A DNA stretch of 64,000 bases from Eledone cirrhosa (Eukaryota > Mollusca > Cephalopoda > Octopoda > Eledonidae): positions 26,271,935-26,335,934 of the forward strand of contig OZ024741.1 in the NCBI GenBank assembly GCA_964016885.1, read 5' to 3'. Position numbers and translations under genes: made by a program. Shown here in pieces: positions 30,590-43,735 of this stretch. Position 1 is the stretch's first letter; the number at the start of each line of letters is the position of its first letter. The notes beneath the pieces were generated by a model that was not told the DNA's origin, ran no database searches, and saw only the letters and a list, made by a program, of their open reading frames with translations.

Positions 30590-30656
30590 CTTCCACACTG
30601 GGATTAAACCCGAGACCTCATGATTTTAAAGCTAACCCGTTAACCACTCATCCGTG
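30590..30656 (-). repeat. tRNA-like SINE head, minus strand
   Basis: The reverse complement has GAGTGGTTAACGGGTTAGC (A-box-like) and GGTCTCGGGTTTAATCCC (B-box-like), spaced as in a tRNA. No SINE body is seen beside it. Confidence 0.6.
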
Positions 30657-30659
30657 TCT

Positions 30660-30875
30660 ACATACATACACATATATATATGTATATGTACAAAATACTA
30701 TGTTTTTCTCAAACGATATATGGCTGTTTCTATCTCTATATATACACATACATCTTTTAATTTGAATTATTGATGCTCTGGGCAAATGTCCACTGAGCTT
30801 TTCTACTGAGAAACATAATCATCATACATATTATATAAGTTATGATACCTTAAATCAGTGTATATATATGTGTGT
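30660..30875. repeat. ATAC/TATA/GT microsatellite patches
   Basis: Simple repeats at about 30660-30690, 30735-30755 and 30860-30880, with AT-rich sequence between. Confidence 0.7.
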
Positions 30876-30883
30876 GTGTGTAG

Positions 30884-31020
30884 AAACAGGTCCCTGATGG
30901 CTGCTTTGTGGTAGAAATTGGTGTGGATTTCACCGCTATCAGAGATGTTCAGTCTGAAATCAAGTAGAGCGTGGGACCCGGAGTCGGTGGGGTGTTCAAT
31001 GCTGAATTTGATGTTATTGT
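30884..31020 (-). pseudogene. Penelope-like element RT fragment
   Basis: The minus strand is open for about 45 codons: NNIKFSIEHPTDSGSHALLD, FRLNISDSGEIHTNFYHKAA, IRDLF. The I-x-F-x-x-E ... LLD-x-x-L ... G-x-I-x-T-x-x-Y-x-K pattern is the one found after the catalytic core of Penelope-like and related reverse transcriptases. It is cut at both ends by microsatellites. Confidence 0.5.
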
Positions 31021-31317
31021 ATGTATGTATGTATATATATGTGTGTGAATATGCGCGGGGACATAGAAATAGTCGGACTGGACACCCGATCGCGCGGTTA
31101 AACCACTGGGAGTGAAGGACCCCTAGCCTTTGTCAGGGCATTCTTCTAGGAGAAGGCAACTCAGGAAACTGGGATAACTCTGATATAAAACCTGTGGCTC
31201 AGTAGTTGATCTTTTCTTCTTTTTGGGTTATAGCTACTGTCGCTCAGAGAGTGGGATTGGCTCAGTGCACAGACAGTCATTCCTCACTTTAAAAAATATC
31301 TTCACGCACAGGCATTG
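31021..31317. other. Unassigned sequence with GTAT microsatellite
   Basis: GTATGTATGTAT at about 31019-31040, then a short tRNA-like phrase (GCGCGGTTAAACCACTGGGA, minus). No gene. Confidence 0.4.
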
Positions 31318-31336
31318 CACGATAGAATTAATTAAT
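31318..31336. repeat. SINE target-site duplication, left copy (19 bp)
   Basis: CACGATAGAATTAATTAAT lies immediately before the SINE tail and is repeated at 32871-32889. Confidence 0.9.
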
Positions 31337-32870
31337 TGTTTCTACTTTAGGCAAAAGGCCAGCAATTACCCAGTGCATTACTGGTACTTTATTTTATCGA
31401 CCCCGTAAGGATGAAAGGCAAAGTCAACCTTGGCGGGATTTGAACTCAGATCGTAAAGGGACGTAACTATGCTGGAAAGCATGGCGTCCGACTCTCTACC
31501 GATACTGCCAATTCACCACCCTAACATGGCGTCCGACCCTCTACCGATACTGCCAATCCACCGCCCTAACATGGCGTCCGACCCTCTGCCGATACTGCCA
31601 ATCCACCGCCCTAACATGGCGTCCGACCCTCTACCGATACTGCCAATCCACCGCCCTAACATGGCGTCCGACCCTCTACCGATACTGCCAATTCACCGCC
31701 CTAACATGGCGTCCGACCCTCTACCGATACTGCCAATTCACCGCCCTAACATGGCGTCCGACCCTCTACCGATACTGCCAATTCACCGCCCTAACATGGC
31801 GTCCGACCCTCTACCGATACTGCCAATCCACCGCCCTAACATGGCGTCCGACCCTCTACCGATACTGCCAATCCACCGCCCTAACATGGCGTCCGACCCT
31901 CTACCGATACTGCCAATTCACCGCCCTAACATGGCGTCCGACCCTCTACCGATACTGCCAATCCACCGCCCTAACATGGCGTCCGACCCTCTACCGATAC
32001 TGCCAATTCACCGCCCTAACATGGCGTCCGACCCTCTACCGATACTGCCAATTCACCACCCTAACATGGCGTCCGACCCTCTACCGATACTGCCAATCCA
32101 CCGCCCTAACATGGCGTCCGACCCTCTACCGATACTGCCAATCCACCGCCCTAACATGGCGTCCGACCCTCTACCGATACTGCCAATCCACCGCCCTAAC
32201 ATGGCGTCCGACCCTCTACCGATACTGCCAATTCACCGCCCTAACATGGCGTCCGACCCTCTACCGATACTGCCAATCCACCGCCCTAACATGGCGTCCG
32301 ACCCTCTACCGATACTGCCAATTCACCGCCCTAACATGGCGTCCGACCCTCTACCGATACTGCCAATTCACCACCCTAACATGGCGTCCGACCCTCTACC
32401 GATACTGCCAATCCACCGCCCTAACATGGCGTCTGATCCTCTACCGATACTGCCAATCCACCACCCTAACATGGCGTCCGACCCTCTACCGATACTGCCA
32501 ATTCACCGCCCTAACATGGCGTCCGACCCTCTACCGATACTGCCAATCCACCGCCCTAACATGGCGTCCGACCCTCTACCGATACTGCCAATTCACCGCC
32601 CTAACATGGCGTCCGACCCTCTACCGATACTGCCAATTCACCGCCCTAACATGGCGTCCGACCCTCCACCGATACTGCCAATTCACCACCCTAACATGGC
32701 GTCTGATCCTCTACCGATACTGCCAATCCACCACCCTAACATGGCGTCCGACCCTCTACCGATACTGCCAATCCACCGCCCTAACATGGCGTCCGACCCT
32801 CTACCGATACTGCCAATTCACCGCCCTAACATGGCGTCCGACCCTCTACCGATACTGCCAATCCACCACC
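31337..32870 (-). mobile_element. tRNA-derived SINE whose head is expanded into a 45-bp tandem array
   Basis: 31337-31520 is a normal minus-strand SINE: tail, CGACCCCGTAAGGATGAAAG centre, B-box complement and head. The last 45 bp of the head, which holds the A-box region, is then repeated about thirty times to 32870. Each unit reads CATGGCGTCCGACCCTCTAC, CGATACTGCCAATCCACCGC, CCTAA. Variation between units is limited to a few positions (ATCCACC/ATTCACC, CCGCC/CCACC, CCGACC/CTGATC). The whole structure lies between two copies of a 19-bp target duplication. Because 45 is divisible by 3 an open frame of 469 codons results, but it is an artefact. Confidence 0.93.
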
Positions 32871-32889
32871 CACGATAGAATTAATTAAT
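32871..32889. repeat. SINE target-site duplication, right copy (19 bp)
   Basis: Exact repeat of 31318-31336, directly after the last 45-bp unit. Confidence 0.9.
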
Positions 32890-32989
32890 AATTATTAATA
32901 ATGGTATATCGTGCAATGGCCATACTTGATAACGAGGGGGCAGCCATCATGTATATATATATATGTGTGTGTATATACATATACATACA

Positions 32990-33160
32990 CACTGGTCCAC
33001 ACTGTAAACGTGGTTGGTGTTAGGAAGGGCATCCAGCCGTAGAAAACCCGCCAGACAGTCCTATACAAGCAGGACAACTAATCTTGCCTCAAGTGGGAAA
33101 ACTCCCGTCCAAACCCATGCAAGCGTGGAAGATGGACGTTAAACGATGATGATGATGACA
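32990..33160 (+). repeat. LINE-tail copy ending in GATGATGATG
   Basis: GGTCCACACTGTAAACGTGG, GGAAGGGCATCCAGCCGTAG and CCATGCAAGCGTGGAAGATG are the LINE 3' end; microsatellites flank it on both sides. Confidence 0.8.
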
Positions 33161-33204
33161 CACATATATGTGTGTATGTGTGTACATATATACATACGTA
33201 TATA

Positions 33205-34640
33205 TCACAAAACTGTGATATTGTCGGGGAGAAGTGTGTCCATAATGATGATGATGTACTTGCCCTCACTGATACTGATAAGAAGGTAGCTTGGAAGTGT
33301 CACTATGAGAGATTACTAAATGAGGAGAATGAATGGGATAAAGATAGTCTGCCCCAAATCGATCCAATAGAGGGACCAGCTGTGCAAGTTAATGGTAGTA
33401 TAATAAGTAAGGCAAAGATATAAAGACAGGCAAGGCAACTGGGCCTTCAGAGATAGTTGCTGAGATGTTGAAAGTATCTGGAATGGTGGGACATACTATA
33501 GTCACCTGGATAGTAAACCAAGTAATACAGAATCATCATTAACTGCTACAAGGCCAAAGGAGATGCTCTAGATAGAGATAACTATAGAGGCATTAAGTTA
33601 GTTGACCAGGTCATGGAAAGTGTTATAGCACAACTAATTAGAGACTGAATTGATCTAGATAGAATGCAGTTTGGGTTTGTGCCAGCTAAAAGTACCACAG
33701 ATGGTCTCTTCCTTGTGCGACAACTACAGGAGAAGTACCTAGCTAAAAGTAAACCCCTCAACTTAGCTTTTGTTGACTTGGAGAAAGCCTTTGACAGAGT
33801 CGCCCCGCTCCATTGTCTATAACAGAAGAGTTTAAGACCAGCTGCCCTTGGGAACTTCTATATGCAGATGATCTAACTCTCATAGCTGAATCTATGGCTG
33901 AACTAGAGAAGAAATTCCAAACATGGAAGCATGGCCTAGAACCAAAAGGCCTTAAAGTTAACCTGTCTAAGACTAAAGTTCTAGTATGTAGAAAGGAAAA
34001 TAGGGTGCAGGTGCCCTCTGGTAAATGGCCATGCTAAGTGTGTAGGAAAGGAGTAGGTAGAAATTCCATTTTATGTCCCAAATGCAAACTATGGGTACAT
34101 AAAAGATGTAGTGGGATCAGAGGCAAGCTATCTAAGAATGTAGATTTTATATGTGACAGATACTCAGGTGAAGTAAGTAGCAAGTGCCTACTGGATATTA
34201 GCTCCTTCTACTGCCCAGATGGTTCTATAGAAATAGTGGACACCTTCCGTGACCTGGGTGACAAAATCATCAGTGGTGGAGGGTGCCAGAGTTAGAAAGG
34301 GATGGAAAAATTTCAGAGAGCTAATACCGCTGTTGGCCACATTTTTAGATTGGAAAGGAACGTAGCATGCATGCATGCTCCGTTGGATGTGTAATAGTAA
34401 TATACACAGACGGTGAAACATAAACGAACTAAGTGAGAAATTAGGAATAAGGGATTAGATGCAGTTTACTTGAGAGGAGATAATGTTGGTATGGTCATGT
34501 GATGCGCATGAAAGACGACAGCTGTATAAAAAAGTGCAGGGCGATCAAAATTGATGGAAGCTATGGAGTAGGTAGGCCCAGAAAAACCTGGGACGACATG
34601 ATAAAATCTGACCTTGCACACTTACACCTCTCTAAGACAT
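33205..34640 (+). pseudogene. LINE ORF2 remnant, second copy
   Basis: Frames are broken throughout. A deletion of roughly 190 bp joins FVDLEKAFDRV directly to the TEEFKTSCPWELLYADD segment, removing an RT core block. The zinc-like motif (CRKGVGRNSILCPKCKLWVH) is kept but its first Cys codons are damaged by a TAA at 34035. A second deletion of about 110 bp after the GDKIISGGG segment removes part of the C-terminal domain. Confidence 0.8.
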
Positions 34641-35098
34641 TGTCACTAGATCGAAACTTTTGGCGCTACACAGTAATACAGAAGACCCGCCTCCCCTTAC
34701 GTACAAAGTTAAACCTACAGTCAGTAGGTACCTCTCAACCAAATATACACCCCACCTCACTACCCCTACTCCATCCTCCCACTCCCACCAACATCACTCT
34801 TTCTCTGTAAAGTTAAGTTGGTACCACAGAACATCCAGTCCACACTAAAGTGGTCGTGTAGGTGTCAAAAGTCACCCAGTCCACGCTGTAAAGTGGTCGT
34901 GTAGGAGACACTGTAAAAGGGCTCCCAGTCCACACTGTGAATGTGGTTGGTGTTAGAAAGGGCATCCAGCCGTAGAAAACCTGCCAGATATAGGCCTATA
35001 CGAGCGAGACACTGTCACCCAATGAATCTTGTCTCGAGTGGGAAAATTCCCGGCTAACCCATGCTAGCGTGGAAGATGTTAAACGATGATGATGATGA
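33205..35098 (+). mobile_element. LINE, second copy, 5'-truncated with internal deletions
   Basis: Starts at the position equivalent to about 795 in the first copy and runs through the RT, C-terminal domain and 3' UTR to the GATGAT end. Sequence identity to the first copy is high. Confidence 0.85.
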
Positions 35099-36079
35099 TA
35101 TGTATATATATATATAAATGTGTGTGTATATATATGTGTGTGCGCGCGCGTATGTAAAGGTATTTATGTAAGTATGCATGTATGTATGTAGGTATGTACG
35201 TATGAATGTAGGTATGTATTTATTTATTAATAATCTATACGCACCATAATTTATTTTACTGTAAATAAAGCCGACGATAATGAACAATCTGACAAAAGCA
35301 GCCATATACACTCGATTTATTCTTCCAAACACAAAGATTTCTCGACTTCTCTCCTTAGTTATTGTTATTGATGATGATGATAAGTAGTTGTCCGTAATAT
35401 TGTAGTAATAGTTGAGTAAATTCTTAATATTCTAGTTGTTAACTATTTATTAAAATACACCCAATCAAGCACCGTAATTTAATTACCATGACAATAGTGT
35501 AACTTCCGGCCAGGTGAATCAATATGTTATACCTGAATGATTTCTGCTGTTACAACACCTGTTGCCTGGCTTAACCCGTTCTTTCGTTTTTTTTCCCCTT
35601 TTTCTTGTCATTTATTTTACTACCCATGTATAAAATTAAGGTAGATTTATATAAGAACATCCTACTCAATTTCAGGGGGAAAACAATTTTTACTTTTTGT
35701 TTAAACTTTTTTTTTTTTTCGTGTGCTATCAACTAATCTAACCTCCAATCGACATTTTACTTCCGGAGAACGGAAGGGGTAGGGTCGCTCCCGCCCCACC
35801 CTCACGGAGTTTTCCCTACAGATTTTTTTTTACCTTGTGTTATCAACGAGTAGGACCTCCAAACCATGGAAACTACTAGATTTGTAGAAGGGGGGGGGGG
35901 TGAAAGGTGGCGGAAAGACCATCGGAATTTCGTACATCTACACACCTCTCACGTTAGATGGTAAATAATTACCTTTTTTCTGGATCTCTGAGATGCTTGT
36001 TATCTTCAATCGTGCCAACCCTTACCTATGGCCATGGGTCTGGGTAATAACCGAAATAATACGATCTCAGCCAAAATGG
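35099..36079. other. Unassigned sequence with TATA/GTAT microsatellites
   Basis: TATA/TGTG repeats at about 35100-35155 and a GTATGTAT-type repeat to 35220, then unassigned sequence with pyrimidine tracts (35585-35605, 35707-35720) and a G run at 35889. No gene seen. Confidence 0.4.
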
Positions 36080-36460
36080 GGTATACCAGCAGCCAAAATG
36101 GGGTTCTTCCGAAGGGTCTTTGGAGTAACGTTACTCGGTAAAGTGAGCAGCTCGGAGATCAGAGACTCACTACAGGTAGAGTTGTTACTACTTCTCCGAA
36201 TTGAGAAATCACAGCTCCGATACTATAGACATGTGGTTAGAATGTCTCAGGAAAGAATTGCTGGACAGATTTTACAGGCAAAACCAACCGATAGGAGACC
36301 TAGGGGGTAGACCCCGAGCAAGATGGTTGGATAACATCCACGAGCTTGACTGGTCACTCTTGGGGATCCAGCCGGATCAGTTGTAGGCGGTTGCTTCTGA
36401 CATGACTCGCTGGAGGGAGTGTTTGAGGACTCTTCCCCAACAACCCTCTCAGGAATAAAT
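36080..36460 (+). pseudogene. LINE C-terminal fragment, second LINE family
   Basis: Encodes GFFRRVFGVTLLGKVSSSEI, EKSQLRYYRHVVRMSQERIA and GRPRARWLDNIHELDWSLLG in two frames separated by an indel near 36190. Homologous to 22180-22640 (minus). It ends in GAAGAAAAAGAAGAAGGG. No RT core present. Confidence 0.75.
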
Positions 36461-36489
36461 GGGAGAAGAAAAAGAAGAAGGGAATAAAA

Positions 36490-36800
36490 TGTTCATCGTT
36501 AACGGCTCGTCTTACCGAGGTGTCAGGTGATGCCCGCGAAAGTACTTGGTTGTTTCAGTGCTTTCGCCTCACCATCACCCGTGGTAATGCTACGGACGTG
36601 TTGGCTTGCCTCAAAAGGTTCTGATAACCCTTGTGATGTGTGGCCGATTGTCGCACTTGGTGGTTATTTTTTGTTTGATTTTGTTGGGGTTTTTTTCTCT
36701 CGTTTTATTCATATATTTTTTGTATCTTATATTTGACAGGTTCCTACCAACAATTAATTGTATTTATTATTTGCGTTTATATTTTCATTCTGAAAGTATT
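36490..36800 (+). repeat. Dispersed repeat family X, longest plus copy
   Basis: The reference copy for the related pieces at 9020-9315 (minus) and 22785-22965. Contains TCAGGTGATGCCCGCGAAAG, GTTGGCTTGCCTCAAAAGG and TTTCATTCTGAAAGTATT. No coding potential. Confidence 0.65.
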
Positions 36801-37110
36801 ATATTATCATATTAATAATTTTTCTTTATTAACTTCTTACACTCGGGGCCGGGTGGCATCCAGACCATGACTTCTGGGTCCCTTTCTGTTGTCATTTAGA
36901 CATTCGGATATCGGAAACTTGTGTATTTAAACCGTATGGAGATTTTGTTGACAGGATCTAGCGTGAACTACTCTCCGTTGTCTCTGCTTCCAAACCTATT
37001 AAATACGACGAATTTATAGTTTATTATTGTTTTTGATGGGGTTGTAACTAGAATAATCAACAACGATGAGTTGCCTCCCTTGGTTACCCTTGGTATCTTA
37101 CGCGTGCCGT
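36801..37110. other. Unassigned sequence before the satellite
   Basis: No gene or known repeat. The first satellite monomer begins abruptly at about 37111. Confidence 0.5.
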
Positions 37111-40100
37111 CAATGATGACAACAATAGTATTGAATATATACAATTTCTGGAGTCCAGTATTGGTATGTTCTATATACCAGGACTGGTGGACCAATACTG
37201 TCTATAATGACTACAATAGTATTGAATATATATAATTTCTGGAGTCCAGTATTGGTATGGTCTATATACCAGGACTGGTGGACCAATACTGTCTATAATG
37301 ACTACAATAGAATTGAATATATACAATTTCTGGAGTCCAGTATTGGTATGTTCTATATACCAAGACTGGTGGACCAATACTGTCTATAATGACTACAATA
37401 GAATTGAATATATACAATTTCTGGAGTCCAGTATTGGTATGTTCTATATACCAAGACTGGTGGACCAATACTGTCTATAATGACTACAATAGAATTGAAT
37501 ATATACAATTTCTGGAGTCCAGTATTGGTATGTTCTATATACCAAGACTGGTGGACCAATACTGTCTATAAGGACAACAATTGTATTGAATATATATAAT
37601 TTCTGGAGTCCAGTATTGGTATGTTCTATATACCAAGACTGGTGGACCAATACTGTCTATAATGACAACAATAGTATTGAATATATATAATTTCTGGATC
37701 AAGTATTGGTATGTTCTATATACCAAGACTGGTGGACCAATACTGTCTATAATGACTACAATAGTATTGAATATATACAATTTCTGGAGTCCAGTATTGG
37801 TATGTTCTATATACCAAGACTGGTGGACCAATACTGTCTATAAGGACAACAATTGTATTGAATATATATAATTTCTGGAGTCCAGTATTGGTATGTTCTA
37901 TATACCAAGACTGGTGGACCAATACTGTCTATAATGACAACAATAGTATTGAATATATATAATTTCTGGATCAAGTATTGGTATGTTCTATATACCAAGA
38001 CTGGTGGACCAATACTGTCTATAATGACAACAATAGTATTGAATATATACAATTTCTGGAGTCCAGTATTGGTATGTTCTATATACCAAGACTGGTGGAC
38101 CAATACTGTCTATGATGACAACAATAGTATTGAATATATACAATTTCTGGAGTCCAGTATTGCTATGTTCTATATACCAAGACTGGTGGACCAATACTGT
38201 CTATAATGACAACAATAGTATTGAATATATACAATTTCTGGAGTCCAGTATTGGTATGTTCTATATACCAAGACTGGTGGACCAATACTGTCTATGATGA
38301 CAACAATAGTATTGAATATATACAATTTCTGGAGTCCAGTATTGCTATGTTCTATATACCAGGACTGGTGGACCAATACTGTCTATAATGAGAACAATAG
38401 TATTGAATATATACAATTTCTGGAGTCCAGTATTGGTATGTTCTATATACCAAGACTGGTGGACCAATACTGTCTATAATGACAACAATAGTATTGAATA
38501 TATACAATTTCTGGAGTCCAGTATTTCTATGTTCTATATACCAGCACTGGTGGACCAATACAGTCTATAATGACAACAATAGTATTGAATATATATAATT
38601 TCTGGATCAAGTATTGGTATGTTCTATATACCAGGACTGGTGGACCAATACAGTCTATAATGACAACAATAGTATTGAATATATATAATTTCTGGAGTCC
38701 AGTATTGGTATGTTCTATATACCAGCACTGGTGGACCAATACTGTCTATAATGACAACAATAGTATTGAATATATATAATTTCTGGAGTCCAGTATTTCT
38801 ATGTTCTATAGAGCAGGACTGGTGGACCAATACTGTCTATAATGACAACAATAGTATTGAATATATATAATTTCTGGAGTCCAGTATTGGTATGTTCTAT
38901 ATACCAGGACTGGTGGACCAATACTGTCTATAATGACAACAATAGTATTGAATATATACAATTTCTGGAGTCCAGTATTGGTATGTTCTATATACCAGGA
39001 CTGGTGGACCAATACTGTCTATAATGACAACAATAGTATTGAATATATATAATTTCTGGAGTCCAGTATTGGTATGTTCTATATACCAGGACTGGTGGAC
39101 CAATACTGTCTATAATGACAACAATAGTATTGAATATATATAATTTCTGGAGTCCAGTATTGGTATGTTCTATATACCAGGACTGGTGGACCAATACTGT
39201 CTATAATGACAACAATAGTATTGAATATATATAATTTCTGGAGTCCAGTATTGGTATGTTCTATATACCAGGACTGGTGGACCAATACTGTCTATAATGA
39301 CAACAATAGTATTGAATATATATAATTTCTGGAGTCCAGTATTGGTATGTTCTATATACCAGGACTGGTGGACCAATACTGTCTATAATGACAACAATAG
39401 TATTGAATATATATAATTTCTGGAGTCCAGTATTGGTATGTTCTATATACCAGGACTGGTGGACCAATACTGTCTATAATGACAACAATAGTATTGAATA
39501 TATATAATTTCTGGAGTCCAGTATTGGTATGTTCTATATACCAGGACTGGTGGACCAATACTGTCTATAATGACAAAAATAGTATTGAATATATAATTTC
39601 TGGTGTCCAGTATTGGTATGTTCTATATACCAGCACTGGTGGACCAATACTGTCTATAATGACAACAATAATATTGAATATATACAATTTCTGGAGTCCA
39701 GTATTGGTATGTTCTATATACCAGGACTGGTGGACCAATACTGTCTATAAAGACAACAATAGTATTGAATATATATAATTTCTGGAGTCCAGTATTGGTA
39801 TGTTCTCTATACCAGGACTGGTGGACGAATACTGTCTATAAAGACAACAATAGTATTGAATATATATAATTTCTGGATTCAAGTATTGGTATGTTCTATA
39901 TACCATGAATGGTGGACCAATACTGTCTATAAAGACAACAATAGTATTGAATATATATAATTTCTGGATTCAAGTATTGGTATGTTCTATATACCATGAA
40001 TGGTGGACCAATACTGTCTATAAAGACAACAATAGTATTGAATATATATAATTTCTGGAGTCCAGTATTGGTATGTTCTCTATACCAGGACTGGTGGACG

Positions 40101-42204
40101 AATACTGTCTATAATGACAACGATAGTATTGAATATATATAATTTCTGGATCAAGTATTGGTATGTTCTATATACCAGGACTGGTGGACCAATACAGTCT
40201 ATAATGACAACAATAGTATTGAATATATATAATTTCTGGAGTCCAGTATTGGTATGTTCTATATACCAGCACTGGTGGACCAATACTGTCTATAATGACA
40301 ACAATAATATTGAATATATACAATTTCTGGAGTCCAGTATTGGTATGTTCTATATACCAGGACTGGTGGACCAATACTGTCTATAATGACAACAATAGTA
40401 TTGAATATATACAATTTCTGGAGTCCAGTATTGGTATGTTCTATGTACCAGGACTGGTGGACCAATACTGTCTATAATGACAACAATAGTATTGAATATA
40501 TATAATTTCTGGAGTCCAGTATTTCTATGTTCTATAGAGCAGGACTGGTGGACCAATACTGTCTATAATGACAACAATAGTATTGAATATATATAATTTC
40601 TGGAGTCCAGTATTTCTATGTTCTATATACCAGCACTGGTGGACCAATACTGTCTATAATGACAACAATAATATTGAATATATACAATTTCTGGAGTCCA
40701 GTATTGGTATGTTCTATATACCAGGACTGGTGGACCAATAGTGTCTATAATGACAACAATAGTATTGAATATATACAATTTCTGGAGTCCAGTATTGGTA
40801 TGTTCTATATACCAGGACTGGTGGACCAATACTGTCTATGATGACAACAATAGTATTGAATATATACAATTTCTGGAGTCCAGTATTGGTATGTTCTATA
40901 TACCAGGACTGGTGGACCAATACAGTCTATAATGACAACAATAGTATTGAATATATACAATTTCTGGAGTCCAGTATTGGTATGTTCTATATACCAGCAC
41001 TGGTGGACCAATACTGTCTATAATGACAACAATAATATTGAATATATACAATTTCTGGAGTCCAGTATTGGTATGTTCTATATACCAGGACTGGTGGACC
41101 AATACTGTCTATAATGACAACAATAGTATTGAATATATACAATTTCTGGAGTCCAGTATTGGTATGTTCTATATACCAGGACTGGTGGACCAATACTGTC
41201 TATAATGACAACAATAGTATTGAATATATATAATTTCTGGAGTCCAGTATTTCTATGTTCTATAGAGCAGGACTGGTGGACCAATACTGTCTATAATGAC
41301 AACAATTGTATTGAATATATATAATTTCTGGAGTCCAGTATTGGTATGTTCTATATACCAGGACTGGTGGACCAATACTGTCTATAATGACAACAATAGT
41401 ATTGAATATATACAATTTCTGGAGTCCAGTATTGGTATGTTCTATATACCAGGACTGGTGGACCAATACTGTCTATAATGACAACAATAGTATTGAATAT
41501 ATATAATTTCTGGAGTCCAGTATTGGTATGTTCTATATACCAGGACTGGTGGACCAATACTGTCTATAATGACAACAATAGTATTGAATATATATAATTT
41601 CTGGAGTCCAGTATTGGTATGTTCTATATACCAGGACTGGTGGACCAATACTGTCTATAATGACAACAATAGTATTGAATATATATAATTTCTGGAGTCC
41701 AGGATTGGTATGTTCTATATACCAGGACTGGTGGACCAATACTGTCTATAATGACAACAATAGTATTGAATATATAATTTCTGGTGTCCAGTATTGGTAT
41801 GTTCTATATACCAGGACTGGTGGACCAATACTGTCTATAAAGACAACAATAGTATTGAATATATAATTTCTGGTGTCCAGTATTGGTATGTTCTATATAC
41901 CAGGACTGGTGGACCAATACTGTCTATAATGACAACAATAGTATTGAATATATATAATTTCTGGAGTCCAGGATTGGTATGTTCTATATACCAGGACTGG
42001 TGGACCAATACTGTCTATAATGACAACAATAGTATTGAATATATAATTTCTGGTGTCCAGTATTGGTATGTTCTATATACCAGGACTGGTGGACCAATAC
42101 TGTCTATAAAGACAACAATAGTATTGAATATATAATTTCTGGTGTCCAGTATTGGTATGTTCTATATACCAGGACTGGTGGACCAATACTGTCTATAATG
42201 ACAA
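37111..42204. repeat. 91-bp satellite array, left block (about 56 monomers)
   Basis: Tandem head-to-tail monomers, each containing AATGACAACAATAGTATTGA, TTTCTGGAGTCCAGTATTGG, TATGTTCTATATACCAGGAC and TGGTGGACCAATACTGTCTA. Variants include a 90-bp form (GGATCAAG instead of GGAGTCCAG), a form lacking TATA/CA (TATATAATTTCTGGTGTCC), and CCAAGACTGG versus CCAGGACTGG. Inside every monomer CTGGAGTCCAG is a palindrome, CAGTATTGGT pairs with ACCAATACTG 25 nt away, ACCAG pairs with CTGGT, and CAATACT with AGTATTG. Confidence 0.97.
42201..42204. repeat. Target-site duplication ACAA, left copy
   Basis: The satellite reads ...AATGACAA up to here and resumes ACAACAATAG at 44391, so ACAA is duplicated around the insertion. 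Confidence 0.75.
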
Positions 42205-43610
42205 TATAGCGAGGATACTGGGTGTATGAATGTAACAAAACGAGACAATGTTTGTGTATATAATATTTAATTAACGGTAGATAGAATACTTGACATGTCA
42301 AAGATAGATGTTAGAATGAAACAAAGTTAGTAGTTACCGTTTTGATTGCCAGGCAAACGCGGCTGGCAGAGGACGCCTGGCTAAGGCCAGGCGCCTGTTG
42401 GCCAAATTAATGGCAGAGCCAAATGAGAAGACTCTTGACCTGGTGCCGAAAAGGCAAAGAGAGAAAGGAAGCTTAAAGTTGTTAGTTTTATAGGGCTCTG
42501 ACCGGAAGTTGCAGAAAGGGTTCCACTTCCCGTCTAGATCCCAATCAAAACAAGGGAGACAACCGCTACATAACCTCCCGCCAGAATTTTAGTGTATAAA
42601 AATCGAAATGAAAATATGTAGCAAGTTGGCGAGAATGTTGTAACAGGCATGAAAATTACGACAAAAGAATGTTTGGAAAAATCAATGATAGATATCAAGG
42701 TAGCCAACCGCTCTTGGCCAGAGAACGACTGGACATCCATCTATCCATCACCCAAAGATACAATGTAATAAAGTAAAAGTAATAGAAGAGCTCAAAGTTC
42801 AAAATATAGTTCACAGGTGTGCAATCACATGACAGCTGGAAAGAAAGTGTGTTCCAGAGAATGAATGCAGGTGGTTTCTGTTCTGTGGTATATCGTGAAA
42901 TTTCCAACCTCCGAATGGATTTTCTCACAGGAAGAGTGCTGCAAAAATAAATTCTCTGGCTTTGGTGAAGCTGTGTTGATGTATTGCTGTTGCTGTTATA
43001 TTGCTGTTGCTGCTGCTGTTGTCTCGCTGAGTGAGCGTATTCGGTGTTTAAATTCACAGTAAAAAAAATTTTTTTTTAGAAAAAAAAGAGTTGCGCAAAG
43101 TGCTAGAAATAGCAGCCGAAGTTGATGGTCGATGTTGAGAATGCGTTGACCTGGAAGGGTCAAGAGGCCAGCGACCAGAGAAATAAGCATTCTTAATAAA
43201 TGCGCGGTTATCAACGGTAAATTTACATTGTAAATTTATAAACCGGCAAATAGAAGAATATAGCTTAAGGCTGAAGAATCCCTGGTGATAAATGGCGTGC
43301 GGCTGTCTGTGAGTAGAGACATCTCAGTGAATCGAGAATTTATGCTGCCTACACGTGCCAATACAAGGTTGAAAAAAAAATATTTCTAACACGCGAGAAA
43401 ATGATAGTGCAATTTTGAAAGTGACAATGATGAAAAAGAAAGGCTTCAATCAGCATAATTATAGGTGTGAACTTTTTGAAAAAAAAAAAAAAAAAAAAAA
43501 AAAAACTTGAACGATGAAGAAAACGAAGAACAAAAGGCAATGGTTCATCGAAAATAAATGTTCCTGTTGAAATGTTTTTTAAAGAATATCAAATTTCTTT
43601 TTTTTTTTTC

Positions 43611-43735
43611 TTGTGTTTTGAAAGAGTTCGTTGTAAGAAACGAGAAACATATATATATATCGTGAAATGTTTTTTTTGTTTTGAAAGTGTTCGTTGTAAG
43701 AAACGAGAAACATATATATATATATTGGTGAAATG
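43611..43735. repeat. Two-copy tandem duplication of about 62 bp
   Basis: GTTTTGAAAGAGTTCGTTGT then AAGAAACGAGAAACATATAT occurs twice, with an AT microsatellite in each copy. It lies inside the insertion. A run of about 26 A lies at 43480-43505. Confidence 0.85.

Noticed and set aside
31469..32878. 469-codon open frame made of a 15-residue repeat (MASDPLPILPIHRPN)
   Set aside because: It results from a 45-bp tandem repeat of a SINE head; 45 is a multiple of three, so stops are absent by chance. It lies on the strand opposite to SINE transcription and has no gene context.
42695..43057. 120-codon open frame with a polyglutamine run (minus strand)
   Set aside because: The glutamine run comes from a CTG/TTG-rich microsatellite, the rest resembles no protein, and it lies within the transposon-like insertion.
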